A DNA stretch of 64,000 nt from the NCBI RefSeq assembly GCF_001570925.1, contig NZ_BCSP01000001.1, forward strand, positions 419,928 to 483,927, given 5' to 3'. The stretch comes from [Zimmermannella] bifida NBRC 103089 (GTDB lineage Bacteria; Actinomycetota; Actinomycetes; Actinomycetales; Microbacteriaceae). A program made the position numbers and the translations under genes. The notes under the pieces were generated by a model. That model saw nothing but the letters and a program-made list of their open reading frames with translations. It did no database searches and had not been told where the DNA came from. Shown in pieces: positions 33,365 to 42,112 of this stretch; within the stretch, counting starts at the first letter, position 1; every line of letters begins with the position of its first letter.

Positions 33365-36300
33365 CTAGTCGAGCCAGGGCCCGATCGGGTTACCCGTCCA
33401 GCGCGTCTTGTCGGGCGCGGCTTCACCGCGCATCACCAGTGAGCCGGGCCCAACGGTGGTGTGACGGCCAAGGGTTGCGGCCGGCAGAATCACCGAGTTT
33501 GGTCCGAGCGTCGCGCCTGCTGCGAGGGTCACAGTGTCCATCGAGAGCACACGGTCGTGGAAGAGGTGCGTTTGCACGACGCAACCGCGGTTGACGGTCA
33601 CGCCGTCGCCGAGGGAAATCAGGTCGTGCTCTGGCAGCCAGTAGGTTTCGCACCACACGCCGTGGCCGACCTTGGCGCCCATCATGCGGAAGTACACGTT
33701 AATGAGCGAGGTACCTGGAATGAACCGCAGTAGCCACGGCACGGCAACCGACTCGACGAACGCATCCGCGAGCTCGCTGCGCCACACCATGCTCGACCAC
33801 AGTGGATGTTCCGAAGGACGCCACTTGCCGATAAGCAGCCACTTCGCGATCACCGCAACCAGTACCGCGACGGCACCACCAACGAGCAGCAGCACACCAC
33901 TGCCGACGGCGGGCAGCCACCATCCGGCGACCGATGCCAACCAAACGAGCGCGGCCGCACCGGCAGCGTGCAGACCAACGTGAATCAGCAGCGCCAGGAT
34001 GCGGCAGGTTTCGACCAATCCGCGCGCGATCCGTAGGCGCATCGGCGGTTCGTAGGTGCGTGATGCATCCACCTCGCTGTGCGTACGGCGTAGCTTCTCT
34101 GGTGGCGAGCCAACCCACGACGCACCGGCTTTGGCCTTCTTCCGTCGAGGAGCTGCGGACAGCACGGCCACGAGCGACTTCTTTGGCACCTTGCGGCCGG
34201 GCGAGGTCATACCCGAGTTGCCGATGAATGCGCCGCGACCGACCTTGACGCGCTCGATGCGCAACCACCCGCCGCCGAGTTCGTAGCCGCCGATGAGGGT
34301 GTCGTCGGCGAGGAAGGCGCCCTCGCCGATGCGCGTCAGGCTCGGGATCATGAGCACGGTCGAGGCTTCCGCGTCCTTGCCCATCTCAGCCCCGAGCATC
34401 CGCAACCAAACGGTCGTGAGTGCACCACCGTAGAGCGGGAATAGCCACGTGCGGGCTTCGTCCATGACGCGCAGCGTCGCCCAAGCCTGCAGTGCCCGCA
34501 GCCCCTGCGTTGGGTGGTGGCCGGGTTTCAAACCGATCGCGCAGATTCGCACGAAGATCAGAATCATCAGCGCCAGCGCGGCGTACCCGGCGATTGCGGC
34601 GAGCGGCAGCCAGCACAGCGTGGTGAGTGCGACTTCACCAAACGTGGTGGTGGTGTGGAGCGGCCACCACAGAACCGCAGCGCCGACCGCCATCGCGAGA
34701 ATTGGCAGCAGCGAAATCAGTACACCGGTCGCGGCGTACATTCCGACGAAGATGCGGCGCTGCTTGGGGCGTGACTCCCACGGGCCGCGAGCATCGCCGA
34801 TGTGCACGGCAGGGCTTCCCGACCAGCGCTGGCCCCCCTTGACGTTTTCCATCACGGTCGAACCGGCAGCGATTTCTGCTTCGGCACCGATCTTCGTTTC
34901 GCCCGTTTCAGCGTTGGCGATGATGGTCGAGCGGGCACCGATGCGCGCTTGGCGGCCGATCTTGATGGCGCCGACGTGGACGGTCTCGCCGTCGATCCAG
35001 TGGCCCTGCAGGTCGACTTCAGGTTCAATCGAGCAGCCTTCGCCGAGCGTCAGGTCGCCCGTGATTGGCGGCATGGTGTGCAGGTCGACGTCCTTGCCGA
35101 CGGATGCGCCGAGCAGGCGCGCGTACCAGCGTACGAGGCCTGCTCCGGCAATCTTGCCGGCGCCCAGTTCGTCGGCGAAGCGTTCGGCCAGCCACAGGCG
35201 CAGGTGAACTCCCCCGCCTCGCTGGTACGTGCCGGGTTCGATGCCGCGCAGCGTGAGGCGCGCGAACGCGGCCGAAAGCGCCAAGCGCCCGGGAGCAAAT
35301 ACGAGCAGCAACCACATGCATCCCAATGCCCACCAGGGCATGAGTGGTGCGATCTGACCGGGTAGTTCCCATCCGAGCAGGTCGGCGATTCGGGCACCGA
35401 GCGCGAGCCAGAACACCCAGCGCAGACCGGTGATCGTGCGTAAGAACGGCAGCGCGAGCAATTGCAGCGCCTGGGTGGATTTCTTGACCGGGCGCACCTG
35501 TTCGTTCATGCGGCCGCCGGCCGATTCCAGACCGTCGAGCCAGGATGCGAACCCACCGAGCGTGTGGTGTTGGTACAGATCCGCGACGGTTGCGGTCACG
35601 AACCGTTCGCGCACTCGAGCGATGATCTGGGCGGCGGGTAGCGATCCGCCACCGAGTGCGAAGAAGTCCTCATCGACGCTCGCGGGTCGGCTTCCGAGCA
35701 CGTCGTTCCAGATACCCGCGAGCCAATTGGCGGTGTCACCGAGGTCTGCGGATGCACCGTGTTCGTCTTCGGGCAGCGGCCACGGCAGCGCGTTGCGGTC
35801 GATCTTGCCCGAGGTGCGGGTGGGCAGGTCATCAACGATCGCCAGTCGCGGTACGAGCGCTGCCGGCATATCGGCGCGCAAACATTCGAGGCTGGCCGCG
35901 CGGTCGAAGGTGTCGTCGACGGTGATGTAGCCGACGATGAGCGCATTGCCGCTAGCGGTCTTGCGGACGGCGGCAGCAGCGCCACCGACTCCGGGAAGGG
36001 CAAGCAGTGCAGCGTCAATCTCGCCGAGTTCAATGCGGCGCCCGCCGACCTTCACCTGGTCGTCGGCGCGGCCACGGAACAGCAAGCCTTCCGGATCGTT
36101 TACGACAACGTCACCAGAGCGGTACGCGCGCTCCCAGCCGAGTGTCGGCATCGGGCCGTACTTTTCGGCGTCCTTGACGGGGTCGAGGTATCGGGCCAGG
36201 CCTACGCCACCGATGATCAGTTCACCCTCTTCGCCGGGACCAACCGGGTGACCTTCCGCGTCCACCACGGCAAGGTCCCAACCGGCCAGTGGCAAGCCGA

Positions 36301-37318
36301 TTCGTACGGGTGGGGTGCCATCCAGCTGCGCACCGCATGACACGACGGTGGCTTCGGTCGGCCCGTAGGTGTTCCACACTTCGCGGTGTTCATTGGCGAA
36401 CCGTGCACCGAGCTCTGGCGGGCAAGCCTCGCCGCCCACGATCAGCAGACGCACCTTGTCCATCGCTTCTGCAGGCCACAGCGACACCAGCGTCGGCACG
36501 GTCGAAACAATGGTGATGTCGTTAGCGATCAGCCAGGGGCCTAGATCCATACCCGACTTAACCAGCGAGCGCGGGGCCGGCACCAAACAGGCACCGTACG
36601 CCCATGCGAGCCACATCTCTTCACAGCTCGCGTCAAACGCGACCGAGAGACCGGCCATAACTCGGTCACGCGGACCGATCGGCGCCTTCTGCAAGAACAT
36701 CTGCGCTTCGGCATCAACGAATGCGGCACCGCTTCGGTGCGTTACGGCAACACCCTTTGGCTTACCCGTCGAGCCCGACGTAAAGATGACCCAGCAGTCA
36801 TCTTCGAGGCCCGGACCGGTCAGTTTAATCGGCTCGCGCGGAGCATCGAGTCGACTCGTAATCACAAGGTCAGTCGTGATGATTGCGGCAGCGTTCGACT
36901 CCTCGAACACGGTGCGGGCACGCTCATCAGGGTCTTCCGCATCCACCGGCACATAGGCCGCACCGGCGAGCAGAATGCCGAGAATAGCGGTGTAGAGGTC
37001 GGCGGTACCCGAGGGCACACGCACACCAACCTTGTCGCCCGAGCCGATGCCGAGTTCGGCGAGGGATGCGGCGACTTCGGTCGCGGCGTCGTGGAACTCG
37101 TCATAGGTCAGGACGGTTCCGCCAGCCTCGATAGCCGGGGCGTCACCATACCGGTCGACGGTGTCAAGAAAAATGTCTACGAGGGTGCGCGGCGATGGAG
37201 CTCGATTGCCGGCCAACAGGGGATCACTGGATGAGGGCAAGAGATTCTGAGGCACACCCGATTGTCTCTGATTCCCCAGGTTTTTGCAGGAGGCGCACCG
37301 CCCGACCCGCAAACCCAC
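33365..37318 (-). CDS. Pls/PosA-family membrane non-ribosomal peptide synthetase
   Basis: 1317 aa, almost exactly the length of the Streptomyces epsilon-poly-L-lysine synthetase. The adenylation domain (about 45-515) has FTSGSTGKPKGVAVTH, NTYGPTEATVV, YRSGDVV and SGKIDRNALP. The carrier domain (about 530-595) has LGGGSL with Ser559. Then come three membrane-helix pairs alternating with three left-handed beta-helix regions (for example SLTRIGEGAFLADDTLIGGY), the tandem C-like domains that elongate the chain without a thioesterase. The specificity residues read DAESIGTVVK, lysine-like. The start is a GTG at 37318 with AGGG upstream and is uncertain; GTG 37255 is possible. Confidence 0.9.
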   Translation of the reverse strand: MGLRVGRCASCKNLGNQRQSGVPQNLLPSSSDPLLAGNRAPSPRTLVDIFLDTVDRYGDAPAIEAGGTVLTYDEFHDAATEVAASLAELGIGSGDKVGVRVPSGTADLYTAILGILLAGAAYVPVDAEDPDERARTVFEESNAAAIITTDLVITSRLDAPREPIKLTGPGLEDDCWVIFTSGSTGKPKGVAVTHRSGAAFVDAEAQMFLQKAPIGPRDRVMAGLSVAFDASCEEMWLAWAYGACLVPAPRSLVKSGMDLGPWLIANDITIVSTVPTLVSLWPAEAMDKVRLLIVGGEACPPELGARFANEHREVWNTYGPTEATVVSCGAQLDGTPPVRIGLPLAGWDLAVVDAEGHPVGPGEEGELIIGGVGLARYLDPVKDAEKYGPMPTLGWERAYRSGDVVVNDPEGLLFRGRADDQVKVGGRRIELGEIDAALLALPGVGGAAAAVRKTASGNALIVGYITVDDTFDRAASLECLRADMPAALVPRLAIVDDLPTRTSGKIDRNALPWPLPEDEHGASADLGDTANWLAGIWNDVLGSRPASVDEDFFALGGGSLPAAQIIARVRERFVTATVADLYQHHTLGGFASWLDGLESAGGRMNEQVRPVKKSTQALQLLALPFLRTITGLRWVFWLALGARIADLLGWELPGQIAPLMPWWALGCMWLLLVFAPGRLALSAAFARLTLRGIEPGTYQRGGGVHLRLWLAERFADELGAGKIAGAGLVRWYARLLGASVGKDVDLHTMPPITGDLTLGEGCSIEPEVDLQGHWIDGETVHVGAIKIGRQARIGARSTIIANAETGETKIGAEAEIAAGSTVMENVKGGQRWSGSPAVHIGDARGPWESRPKQRRIFVGMYAATGVLISLLPILAMAVGAAVLWWPLHTTTTFGEVALTTLCWLPLAAIAGYAALALMILIFVRICAIGLKPGHHPTQGLRALQAWATLRVMDEARTWLFPLYGGALTTVWLRMLGAEMGKDAEASTVLMIPSLTRIGEGAFLADDTLIGGYELGGGWLRIERVKVGRGAFIGNSGMTSPGRKVPKKSLVAVLSAAPRRKKAKAGASWVGSPPEKLRRTHSEVDASRTYEPPMRLRIARGLVETCRILALLIHVGLHAAGAAALVWLASVAGWWLPAVGSGVLLLVGGAVAVLVAVIAKWLLIGKWRPSEHPLWSSMVWRSELADAFVESVAVPWLLRFIPGTSLINVYFRMMGAKVGHGVWCETYWLPEHDLISLGDGVTVNRGCVVQTHLFHDRVLSMDTVTLAAGATLGPNSVILPAATLGRHTTVGPGSLVMRGEAAPDKTRWTGNPIGPWLD

Positions 37319-37355
37319 GTTTCCCTGACATTAACCTGTCGTTCACATTCTACGA

Positions 37356-37383
37356 TTGCACAATACCCCTTAGGGTATACGCT
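37356..37383 (+). promoter_or_regulatory. Promoter with CsoR/CstR-type operator
   Basis: TTGCAC (37356-37361) and a weak TACGCT (37378-37383) flank the inverted repeat ATACCC-CTTA-GGGTAT (37363-37378). TACCC-N4-GGGTA is the operator form of CsoR/CstR repressors. It precedes the repressor gene itself, so autoregulation is likely. Confidence 0.65.
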
Positions 37384-37462
37384 AAGTGAACTGCAACCGC
37401 AGCCCCGAACGATGCGCGTGCGCACTGACCGTACCGACCGCATCCCACCGATTGGAGCGCCG

Positions 37463-37741
37463 ATGTACCAGGACGACCCCGAAACAATGCGCAAGATCCG
37501 CAACCGCCTCAGCCGCGCCCGCGGCCAACTCGATGCGGTCATTGCGGCAGTCGACAATGGCGGCTCGTGCCGCGAAGTCGTCACACAGCTTTCGGCCGTC
37601 TCGAGCGCCCTTGATCGTGCCGGATTCCAGATCATCGCCACCGCGATGAAGGACTGCCTCGTTGACGACGAACATGACGGCGAGAACACCGACCGGCTGA
37701 CCACGGCGGAGCTCGAGAAGCTCTTCATGTCGCTCGCCTAG
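37463..37741 (+). CDS. CsoR/CstR-family (DUF156) repressor
   Basis: 92 aa, all-helical. IRNRLSRARGQLDAVI and GGSCREVVTQLSAVSSAL are the family signature. In the numbering of M. tuberculosis CsoR, Cys36 and Cys65 are kept, but the copper ligand His61 is Ala (IATAMKDC). Two Cys 29 residues apart without the His is the pattern of CstR, a persulfide sensor. GGAGC supports ATG 37463; the frame is open further upstream. The operator is at 37363-37378 and a Cys-rich small protein gene follows 81 bp later. Confidence 0.85.
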   Translation: MYQDDPETMRKIRNRLSRARGQLDAVIAAVDNGGSCREVVTQLSAVSSALDRAGFQIIATAMKDCLVDDEHDGENTDRLTTAELEKLFMSLA

Positions 37742-37822
37742 CGAGCATCCGCGCCACTCGTTTTTACCCTGCGAGCGAGCGCTACCCACTACGACCCCAT
37801 CTGTTCAAGGAGCCCCATACTC

Positions 37823-38008
37823 ATGTGTTACGCCACCAAGTGTCGCAAATGCGGCAAGACCACCTGGGCCGGATGCGGCAACCACGTTGCCAACGTCAAG
37901 CGCCAGGTACCCGCCAGCCAGTGGTGCAACGGCCACGCCAAGGACGAGAAGGCGTCGATCGCAACCGACAAGCCCGCCGGTTTCTTCGCCCGCCTGTTCA
38001 ACCGTTAG
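37823..38008 (+). CDS. Small Cys-rich protein, conserved, unknown function
   Basis: 61 aa with five Cys (2, 7, 10, 18, 35) and His21 and His38. The core CRKCGKTTWAGCGNHV, then VPASQWCNGH, belongs to a widespread uncharacterised family with a zinc-ribbon-like arrangement. AAGGAG precedes ATG 37823. It follows the CsoR/CstR-like repressor gene on the same strand and is probably its target; a thiol, persulfide or metal role is inferred. The tail GFFARLFNR is amphipathic. Confidence 0.75.
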   Translation: MCYATKCRKCGKTTWAGCGNHVANVKRQVPASQWCNGHAKDEKASIATDKPAGFFARLFNR

Positions 38009-38108
38009 CCCACCCCCATTCGCAACGGCCGCCCCAGTATCACCTGCGTTAGCTGGCTAACGACAGCGCCCTGCAGCGGCCGATACTCACCTATTAGAAA
38101 ATGTCGCA

Positions 38109-38795
38109 ATGAACGATTCCACCCCGAACACCACCGCCAGCGGTTGCACCCAGCAGTCCGCATCCGCACCTACCGAACACCGCACCGCCGCCGAGTTTTG
38201 GGAAGACCGCTACCGCAGCGCTGCACAGGTGTGGTCGGGTAACCCGAACGCCACCCTGGTTGATCTGGTCAGCGATCTTGCACCCGGCACCGCGGTTGAT
38301 CTCGGATGCGGTGAGGGTGCGGATGTCGTGTGGCTCGCGGAGCAGGGGTGGCACACGCTCGGTGTCGACATCTCCCCCAGCGCGGTGGCGCGCGGGCGCA
38401 ATCTCGCGGCCCGGCGCGAAGTCAGCGACCTGGCACAGTTCGAAGTCGCGAACCTCGACGAATGGGAAGGAACCGAAGCCGACCTGATCGTCGCAACGTT
38501 CTTGCACTCGCCCGCCGAACTCGCGCGCACCCGCATCCTGCAAACGGCTGCGGCAAACGTGAAACCTGGCGGCCACCTCGCGGTGATTTCGCATGCGGCT
38601 CCCCCGCCGTGGGCCACTCAGCACGCACACCGTGCCGATATGCATCGCAGCGCAAAGGCCGAGTTCGAGTCGCTTGACCTTGGAAGCGACTGGCGCGTGC
38701 TCGTGCTCGAAGAACGCACGCGACCGGCCACCTCGCCCGACGGCGAACCGGCCGAGCTTGTCGACGCAGTCATGCTCATCCAGCGCCTGCACTAG
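38109..38795 (+). CDS. Class I SAM-dependent methyltransferase
   Basis: 228 aa. Motif I is AVDLGCGEGADVVWLAEQGW, with GVDISPSAVARG after it and ATFLHSP as motif IV. The overall pattern is like TehB and thiopurine-type small-molecule methyltransferases, which methylate thiols, tellurite or similar soft nucleophiles. The neighbouring thiol-related genes make such a role attractive but unproven. An ATG at 38101 opens only a three-codon frame. Confidence 0.83.
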   Translation: MNDSTPNTTASGCTQQSASAPTEHRTAAEFWEDRYRSAAQVWSGNPNATLVDLVSDLAPGTAVDLGCGEGADVVWLAEQGWHTLGVDISPSAVARGRNLAARREVSDLAQFEVANLDEWEGTEADLIVATFLHSPAELARTRILQTAAANVKPGGHLAVISHAAPPPWATQHAHRADMHRSAKAEFESLDLGSDWRVLVLEERTRPATSPDGEPAELVDAVMLIQRLH

Positions 38796-38857
38796 CGGCA
38801 CCGCACTTCGCACTACACTCACCGCACCTCACACCACACTCACCGCACGATCCAGCA

Positions 38858-38963
38858 TTTTGCGGCCCACTTTGCACAGCATTCGAGACAGAACACATGC
38901 AAAATGGGCCACAAATGTGTGCGCAGGTCAACGCTGAGGCCCAGTTTGCACATTTGGCCTCGG
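38858..38963. repeat. Intergenic repeat cluster, motif GGCCCAnTTTGCA
   Basis: Three copies of a GGCCCA-N-TTTGCA word lie in 100 bp: forward near 38863, inverted (TGCAAAATGGGCC) near 38898, and forward near 38939 continuing into CACATTTGGCC. The first two can form a stem of about 13 bp. Just before, CTCACCGCAC occurs twice near 38820-38850. No gene is seen in 38796-39045. Confidence 0.55.
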
Positions 38964-39045
38964 CACCACGCCCGTCAAACTCGACCTATGATTGGGCATC
39001 AACCAGCGGCCCACCGTGGGTCGCCGTCTGACGAGGAGCCAGGTC

Positions 39046-40551
39046 GTGACCAACACCACGCCCCAAGCCGCTTCAGCTGCTGAATCGGCAACCGCAAAAC
39101 CCGCACTCATCGAGCGCAACGGCATCGAGATCATTGCCGAAGCCGAGCGCACCGCCAAGCCACGTGACCTGTTCTGGCCGTGGTTCGCCGCGAACGTTTC
39201 GGTCTTCGGGATGAGCTACGGCACCTGGATCTTCGGATTCGGCGTCTCGTTCTGGCAGGCAACGCTCGTTGCCCTCATCGGCATTCCGGTTTCGTTCGCG
39301 CTATGCGGCCTGATCGCAATCGCCGGTAAGCGTGGCAGCGCACCCACGATGGTGCTTTCGCGCGCCGCATTCGGCGTGCACGGACAGAAAGTGCCCGGCA
39401 TCGTCAGCTGGCTGACCTCGATCGGTTGGGAGACTTTCCTCGCGATTATGGCGACTCTCGCCACGGCGACGGTCTTCGCCAAGCTCGGCCTGCCGAGCGG
39501 CACCGGCGTGCTCATCGCCGCCGCTATCGCCGTCGCGGCACTCATCGTTGTCGCCAGCGTGCTCGGCTATCACACGATCATGAAGCTGCAGGGTGTCCTC
39601 ACCTGGATCACCGGCGCCGTCACGATTCTCTACATCATCCTCACCATCCCGCACATCAACATGGATGCGGTCATGGCCATCCCCGCAGGCTCCCCGCAGG
39701 CAGTCATCGGTGCGCTGGTCATGGTGATGACCGGTTTTGGCCTGGGCTGGATCAACATTGCCGCTGACTGGTCGCGCTATCAAAAGCGCAGCGCCTCGGA
39801 TGCGTCGATTGTCGCGTGGAACACCTTCGGTGGCGCCGTCGCACCAGTCCTGCTCGTGGTCTTCGGCCTGTTGCTCGCCGGAAGTGACCCGGCCCTCATG
39901 GATCAGATCTCGTACGACCCGATCGGCGCGCTCGCATCCATCCTGCCAATCTGGGTACTCATCCCGTTTTGGCTGACCGCCGTGCTCGCACTCGTGTCGG
40001 GTGCCGTACTCGGCATCTACTCGTCGGGCCTCACCCTGCTGAGCCTCGGCATCAAGATTCCGCGCCCGGCTGCCGCCGCGATCGACGGTGTCATCCTCAC
40101 AATCGGCACGATCTATGTGGTCTTCTTTGCGCAGAGCTTCATCGATCCGTTCCAGAGCTTCCTCATCACTCTCGGTGTGCCACTGGCGTCGTGGGCCGGT
40201 GTACTGATCGCCGATGTACTCACCCGTCGCGTCGACTACGACGAGAACGCACTCTTCGACGCGAACGGCCGCTACGGCGCGTTCGACTGGATCTCGTTGG
40301 GCACGCTTGTCGTGGCTTCGGTCATCGGTTGGGGTCTGGTCATTAACCAGTTCGCCGATGCCGCGTCGTGGAACAACTGGCAGGGCTACCTGCTGGAGCC
40401 GCTCGGACTCGGCGGTGTCGACGGCCCGTGGGCATACTCGAACATCGGTGTGCTTGTCTCGCTGGTATTCAGCTTTGTGGTGACGCTGCTGCTGCGCCGC
40501 GGCAAGATCCGCCGCCAAGAAGCGGCCCCAGCAACCGACGGCGACAACTAG
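39046..40551 (+). CDS. NCS1-family purine/cytosine permease
   Basis: 501 aa, about 12 membrane segments. The N-terminus has LFWPWFAANVSVFGMSYGTW, and SRAAFGVHGQKVPGIVSWLT and GWINIAADWSRYQKRS are NCS1 signatures (CodB/purine-cytosine permease group). It probably takes up a nucleobase or related heterocycle with a cation. GTG 39046 is preferred because GAGGAGCC precedes it; a TTG at 38992 is also in frame. A cysteine hydrolase gene follows after 8 bp, suggesting uptake plus breakdown of the same compound. Confidence 0.88.
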   Translation: MTNTTPQAASAAESATAKPALIERNGIEIIAEAERTAKPRDLFWPWFAANVSVFGMSYGTWIFGFGVSFWQATLVALIGIPVSFALCGLIAIAGKRGSAPTMVLSRAAFGVHGQKVPGIVSWLTSIGWETFLAIMATLATATVFAKLGLPSGTGVLIAAAIAVAALIVVASVLGYHTIMKLQGVLTWITGAVTILYIILTIPHINMDAVMAIPAGSPQAVIGALVMVMTGFGLGWINIAADWSRYQKRSASDASIVAWNTFGGAVAPVLLVVFGLLLAGSDPALMDQISYDPIGALASILPIWVLIPFWLTAVLALVSGAVLGIYSSGLTLLSLGIKIPRPAAAAIDGVILTIGTIYVVFFAQSFIDPFQSFLITLGVPLASWAGVLIADVLTRRVDYDENALFDANGRYGAFDWISLGTLVVASVIGWGLVINQFADAASWNNWQGYLLEPLGLGGVDGPWAYSNIGVLVSLVFSFVVTLLLRRGKIRRQEAAPATDGDN

Positions 40552-40559
40552 CAGTCAAG

Positions 40560-41201
40560 ATGAACGGTGATGCCCAAATGTCCGACCAGACAGTTCCAGC
40601 AACCAGCGCAGCGACGGATGCATTCGCGCCGGAGCATTCCGCGCGCCCGTGGCTAATCGTGGTCGACCCGCAGCGCATCTTCGCGGATCCCGCATCCGAT
40701 TGGGCATCACCGTTCTTCACCGACGCATTCACCAACATCAAACGCCTCGCCGCGGCGTTCGGCGACCGCGTCATTGTGACGCGGTGGCTACCGACGGCCG
40801 ACCGCACGACCGCTTGGGGCGACTATTTCGCGCAGTGGACCTTTGCCGATGTCGCACCCGATGACCCGCTCTACGACCTCGTTCCCGAGGCCCTCGATCT
40901 CAGCCCACATCCAACCATCGACGAGCCGACATTCGGCAAGTGGACGCTCGCATTGCAGGACCTCGTCGGCGATGGCGCTCGACTGGTCGTCACCGGCGTC
41001 TCCACCGATTGCTGCGTCATCACCACGGCGCTGGCTGCGGCGGATGCGGGTGCTTGGGTTTCCGTGCCAACGGATGCGGTGGCGCATTCGACTGCCGAGA
41101 ACGGTGCGGCAGCACTCCACACCATGAGCCTGTTCGAACCACAGCTCACGCTGACCACGACAGACGACCTGCTCGAACGCCTCGCGACCGACACGCGGTA
41201 G
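40560..41201 (+). CDS. Isochorismatase-family cysteine hydrolase
   Basis: 213 aa. The catalytic Asp is in LIVVDPQRIF, Lys in FGKWTLAL and nucleophile Cys in VSTDCCVITTALAA. These hydrolases act on ureido or amide compounds such as N-carbamoyl derivatives and nicotinamide, or on isochorismate. Directly behind an NCS1 permease, a role in nucleobase or hydantoin catabolism is likely (inference). ATG 40560 or 40578 could be the start; neither has a strong site. Confidence 0.85.
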   Translation: MNGDAQMSDQTVPATSAATDAFAPEHSARPWLIVVDPQRIFADPASDWASPFFTDAFTNIKRLAAAFGDRVIVTRWLPTADRTTAWGDYFAQWTFADVAPDDPLYDLVPEALDLSPHPTIDEPTFGKWTLALQDLVGDGARLVVTGVSTDCCVITTALAAADAGAWVSVPTDAVAHSTAENGAAALHTMSLFEPQLTLTTTDDLLERLATDTR

Positions 41202-41281
41202 CCGTGCCGCCGCATCCGTGAATCTGCTGAGGGCGAGCCTGCCACCGGTGAATTCTGCACCACGCGGTCTACGCTCGCCCC

Positions 41282-41821
41282 ATGACGAATTCAACGAAGA
41301 AGATCGCATTTCTCGTAGCCGCCGCTGGCGTTGAGGAGATTGAGCTCACGTCGCCGTGGCAAGCAATGCTCGACGCCGGGTTCACACCGGCGTTGCTCAG
41401 CCCAGAAGTCGGCGAGGTTCAAGCGTTCAATCACCTGGATCGCGCGGGCACGTTCCCCGTTGACGTAGCCGTCGCCGATGCTGCGCTCGAGGACTATGCT
41501 GCGCTCGTCCTCCCCGGCGGGGTCGTCAACCCAGATTCCTTGCGGTGCAATGCGGATGCGGTGCATTTCGTTCGTGAGTTCGTGGCGGTGGGCAAGCCGG
41601 TCGCCGCGATCTGCCACGCTCCGGCGGTACTGATCGAGGCCGATCAGGTTTCGGGCCGAATGGTGACGTCGTGGCCGAGCATCCGCACTGATCTCAACAA
41701 TGCCGGCGCAATCGTAGTTGACGAACCGGTTGTCGTCGACGGCAATCTCATCACTTCGCGCAAGCCAGACGATCTGCAGGCATTCAACACGGCGATCATC
41801 GAGGCCGTTCGCGGCGCGTAG
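41282..41821 (+). CDS. DJ-1/PfpI-family protein
   Basis: 179 aa, complete. ALVLPGGVVNPDSLR and the nucleophile elbow AICHAPAVLI (Cys followed by His) are diagnostic of the PfpI/YhbO group, with a conserved Glu in GVEEIELTSPW. These proteins act as glyoxalase- or deglycase-like stress enzymes; protease activity is doubtful. Free-standing gene, ribosome-binding site not obvious. Confidence 0.88.
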   Translation: MTNSTKKIAFLVAAAGVEEIELTSPWQAMLDAGFTPALLSPEVGEVQAFNHLDRAGTFPVDVAVADAALEDYAALVLPGGVVNPDSLRCNADAVHFVREFVAVGKPVAAICHAPAVLIEADQVSGRMVTSWPSIRTDLNNAGAIVVDEPVVVDGNLITSRKPDDLQAFNTAIIEAVRGA

Positions 41822-41999
41822 CGCCGCTCCTTCCCCGCGCTCTGGGCCCTCTGCTCTATCTGCATGCTCCGCGCTTGTCCGCACCGCCAGTAACCCCACC
41901 AAACCGCTCCGGCTAGCACCGGGGCGGTCTGCGTTTCCACCGCGACGCTTGCAAGCAATGTCGTTTCACTCATCATTTCGCTCCAAAACCAAGCAATAC

Positions 42000-42112
42000 G
42001 GGCCGCAACATCGCAAATTGATGAGCCAAACGACGCCCGTGTGTGCTCCGACTCATCAATCCGGCACTTTCTATGCACCAAGCGGGCCAAATGCTCGAAA
42101 TTGATGAGCCGC
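42000..42112. repeat. Intergenic repeat, motif AAATTGATGAGCC
   Basis: Two direct copies of GGGCC-N9/10-AAATTGATGAGCC (about 42000-42028 and 42083-42110) enclose an inverted CTCATCAAT (about 42052). They lie in the 666-bp spacer 41822-42487. Confidence 0.55.

Noticed and set aside
39301..40518. 405-aa open frame on the minus strand
   Set aside because: Antisense of the NCS1 permease; extremely rich in Asp, Glu and Arg as expected from complementing membrane-helix codons.
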